Shown in pieces: positions 62,571 through 64,000 of a stretch of DNA of 64,000 nucleotides. The first letter of the stretch is position 1. Every line of letters begins with the position of its first letter. The notes beneath the pieces were generated by a model. That model was not told the origin of the DNA. It saw only the letters and a list, made by a program, of their open reading frames with translations, and did no database searches. Both the position numbers and the translations under genes were made by a program. Origin of the DNA: Lotus japonicus (taxonomy: Eukaryota; Streptophyta; Magnoliopsida; Fabales; Fabaceae); the NCBI RefSeq assembly GCF_012489685.1, contig NC_080045.1:13913648-13977647 (forward strand), given 5' to 3'.

Positions 62571-63160
62571 CTGAAGAAAAGAAGAAAGCGAAAAGAGAGA
62601 AATCAAGAGCTGCAATACAAGAAAAGATTCAAGCCTCTACTTTCTTCATCTATTCTTATTTAGTTTACACTCAGCTTATTTAGAAGCAAACCTTTGTAAA
62701 CACCAACCTCAAACAGTTGTTTGATTTTCCTTAAGGGACCGGGTAGGTCAGTATCCTTAAGAAGACTAAGAGAGTGAATCTTAGTGGTGATTCCTTTAGG
62801 AGATCAAGGTTGATCGGATCCTAGAGAAGACTAAGAGAGTGAATCTTAGTGATAGCTAAGTCAGTGTATTGTTAGTCACTTGTAGGTTTCAAGTGCAGTT
62901 GTAACAATTATCTGATTAGTGGATTGCCTTCATTCTAAGAAGGAAGAAATCACCTTAACGGGTGGACTGGAATAGCTTGAGGGATTTATCAAGTGAACCA
63001 GGATAAAATACTTGTGTGCTTCTCTCTTCTCTCTATCTTTATCCGCTGCACCATCTATCTTAGAGAAACCGAAAAGATTTACTTTAAATCTTAAGGGGAA
63101 AGTTTTTATATTAAAAACGCTATTCAACCCCCCCTTCTAGTCTTTTTTCACACCTTCAAT

Positions 63161-63172
63161 TGGTATCAGAGC
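63161..63172 (+). other. Primer-binding site, tRNA-iMet (element F)
   Basis: TGGTATCAGAGC two bases after the LTR, identical to the PBS of element A. Confidence 0.95.
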
Positions 63173-63234
63173 GCAAGTTCTGATTACCACACTTAACAGT
63201 GTTCAGTAGATCCGGGCCAGTGTGAAAAAAACTC

Positions 63235-64000
63235 ATGGATTCCACCACTACTACAAGCAAATATCAATACAATGCAAGACCACCTGTCTTTGATGGTCAG
63301 AGATTTGATTTCTGGAAAGACAGAATCGAAAGCTTCTTTCTTGGCTTTGATCCTGATCTCTGGGACTTTGTTGTTGATGGCTACACCCCTCCTGTTGATG
63401 AACATGGTGTAAAAATCCCAAGGGAGAAGATGAGTGAAGATCAAAAGAAGGAGTTCAGAGATCATCACCGATCAAGAGCTATTCTGCAAAGTGCCATTTC
63501 ATATGAAGAATATGAGAAAATTACTGATCGTGATTCCGCCAAGGGCATCTTTGAATCCTTGAAGATGTCTCATGAAGGAAACAAGAAAGTGAAAGAATCA
63601 AAGGCACTGTCTTTGATCCAGAAATATGAATCCTTCCAAATGGAAACTAACGAATCCATTGAGGATATGTTTTCCAGATTTCAGTTGCTCGTAGCTGGAA
63701 TAAGACCTCTCAGCAATAGCTACACCACTGTGGATCATGTCATGAGGATCCTTAGAGGTCTTCCTGAAAGCTGGATGCCTTTGATAACTTCCTTGGAGCT
63801 AACTAGAGATGTTGAGCAGATGAGTTTGGAAGAACTCATAAGCATACTGAAGTGTCATGAACTAAAGCGTGCTGAACATCAGGATCAGAAGAAAAAGTCC
63901 ATAGCCTTGAAATCTAAATCTGAAAAGGCTAAGGCTGAGAAGTCAAAAGCTCTTCAAGCTGAAGAAGAGGAATCTGAAGAAGCATCAGAAGATTCTGATG
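63235..64000 (+). CDS. gag: gag of SIRE element F (N-terminal 255 codons, runs off window)
   Basis: The ATG at 63235 begins MDSTTTTSKYQYNARPPVFDG, about 60 bp after the PBS, and the frame stays open to the window edge. It follows the gag of A closely: [59 protein letters not shown] (capsid helical region), [33 protein letters not shown], the basic [17 protein letters not shown] segment and the acidic [13 protein letters not shown] stretch. The zinc knuckle expected about 40 residues further lies outside. No lesion is visible, so this may be an intact element. Confidence 0.92.
   Translation, partial: MDSTTTTSKYQYNARPPVFDGQRFDFWKDRIESFFLGFDPDLWDFVVDGYTPPVDEHGVKIPREKMSEDQKKEFRDHHRSRAILQSAISYEEYEKITDRDSAKGIFESLKMSHEGNKKVKESKALSLIQKYESFQMETNESIEDMFSRFQLLVAGIRPLSNSYTTVDHVMRILRGLPESWMPLITSLELTRDVEQMSLEELISILKCHELKRAEHQDQKKKSIALKSKSEKAKAEKSKALQAEEEESEEASEDSD

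Larger units (their letters stand above)
61941..63158 (+). repeat. 5' LTR of SIRE element F
   Basis: TGTAAGATCAAGATTTGG ... CACACCTTCA, 1,218 bp. TATA CTATAAAAGG lies at 62561-62570 and TCCAACGGTCA at 62515-62525. In the R-U5 region AGAAGACTAAGAGAGTGAAT occurs twice (62760 and 62825), a 65-bp tandem duplication absent from A and B. Confidence 0.93.
61941..64000 (+). mobile_element. SIRE copia element F, 5' end
   Basis: 5' LTR, tRNA-iMet PBS and gag, continuing past the window. It is related to A and B but a distinct lineage: LTR diverged, U3 carries an 8-bp minisatellite, gag about 85% similar by eye. It is inserted in element G. Confidence 0.93.

Overview
The window is plant nuclear DNA, most probably from a legume (Fabaceae). 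That is inferred from SIRE/Maximus-type Ty1-copia elements with long env-like ORFs, Athila-type Ty3-gypsy LTRs rich in GCTTAAGC palindromes, and Tekay-type chromovirus LTRs bounded by TGTAACACCCC/GGGGTGTTACA. No intact host gene was recognised. Almost everything from 5.85 kb to the end is nested or adjacent LTR retrotransposons. The first 5.85 kb is AT-rich DNA with small repeats: two facing Helitron-like 3' ends, a SINE-like insertion with target duplications, a (TA)18 tract and a G run.

Layout. (1) 5852-6174 is a scrap of SIRE LTR and 6175-7088 a scrap of Athila-like LTR. (2) 7089-17557 is copia element C on the minus strand: 3' LTR, env-like ORF, pol, and a gag/PR/IN block repeated in tandem with a 2,516-bp period. 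It is cut by the next insertion. (3) 17558-29593 is SIRE element A, minus strand and nearly complete: 3' LTR, antisense small ORF, env-like ORF, pol, gag, PBS, 5' LTR running into a 100-N gap. (4) 29694-37875 is SIRE element B, plus strand, a near-identical copy lacking its 5' part at the gap. (5) 37876-40948 is D, a fragment of another SIRE-like element (env-like ORF plus a small coiled-coil ORF). (6) 40949-56859 is a tandem Athila-like array in which successive gag-protease internal regions share LTRs (E0 tail, LTR1, E1, LTR2, E2). E2 carries a Tekay-like solo LTR (52381-54843, TSD GAGTC). (7) 56860-61940 is decayed Tekay element G, with a 3.5-kb LTR and integrase and chromodomain remnants. 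(8) 61941-64000 is the 5' end of SIRE element F: LTR, PBS and a gag running off the window.

How the parts work. Each element encodes its own gag particle protein, aspartic protease, integrase, reverse transcriptase and RNase H in the usual copia or gypsy order, primed by tRNA-iMet (SIRE) or tRNA-Asp (Athila). The Athila units stop after protease and would need enzymes supplied in trans.

The most unusual signals are: eight tandem hairpins in the LTR of G with a constant 12-nt loop and co-varying stems; paired GCTTAAGC palindromes 21 bp apart upstream of the Athila TATA box, repeated in an internal region; an antisense, TATA-equipped coiled-coil ORF in SIRE A and B; a UAG-CAA-UUA leaky-stop context between pol and the env-like ORF of element C; and the 2,516-bp internal tandem repeat of that element.
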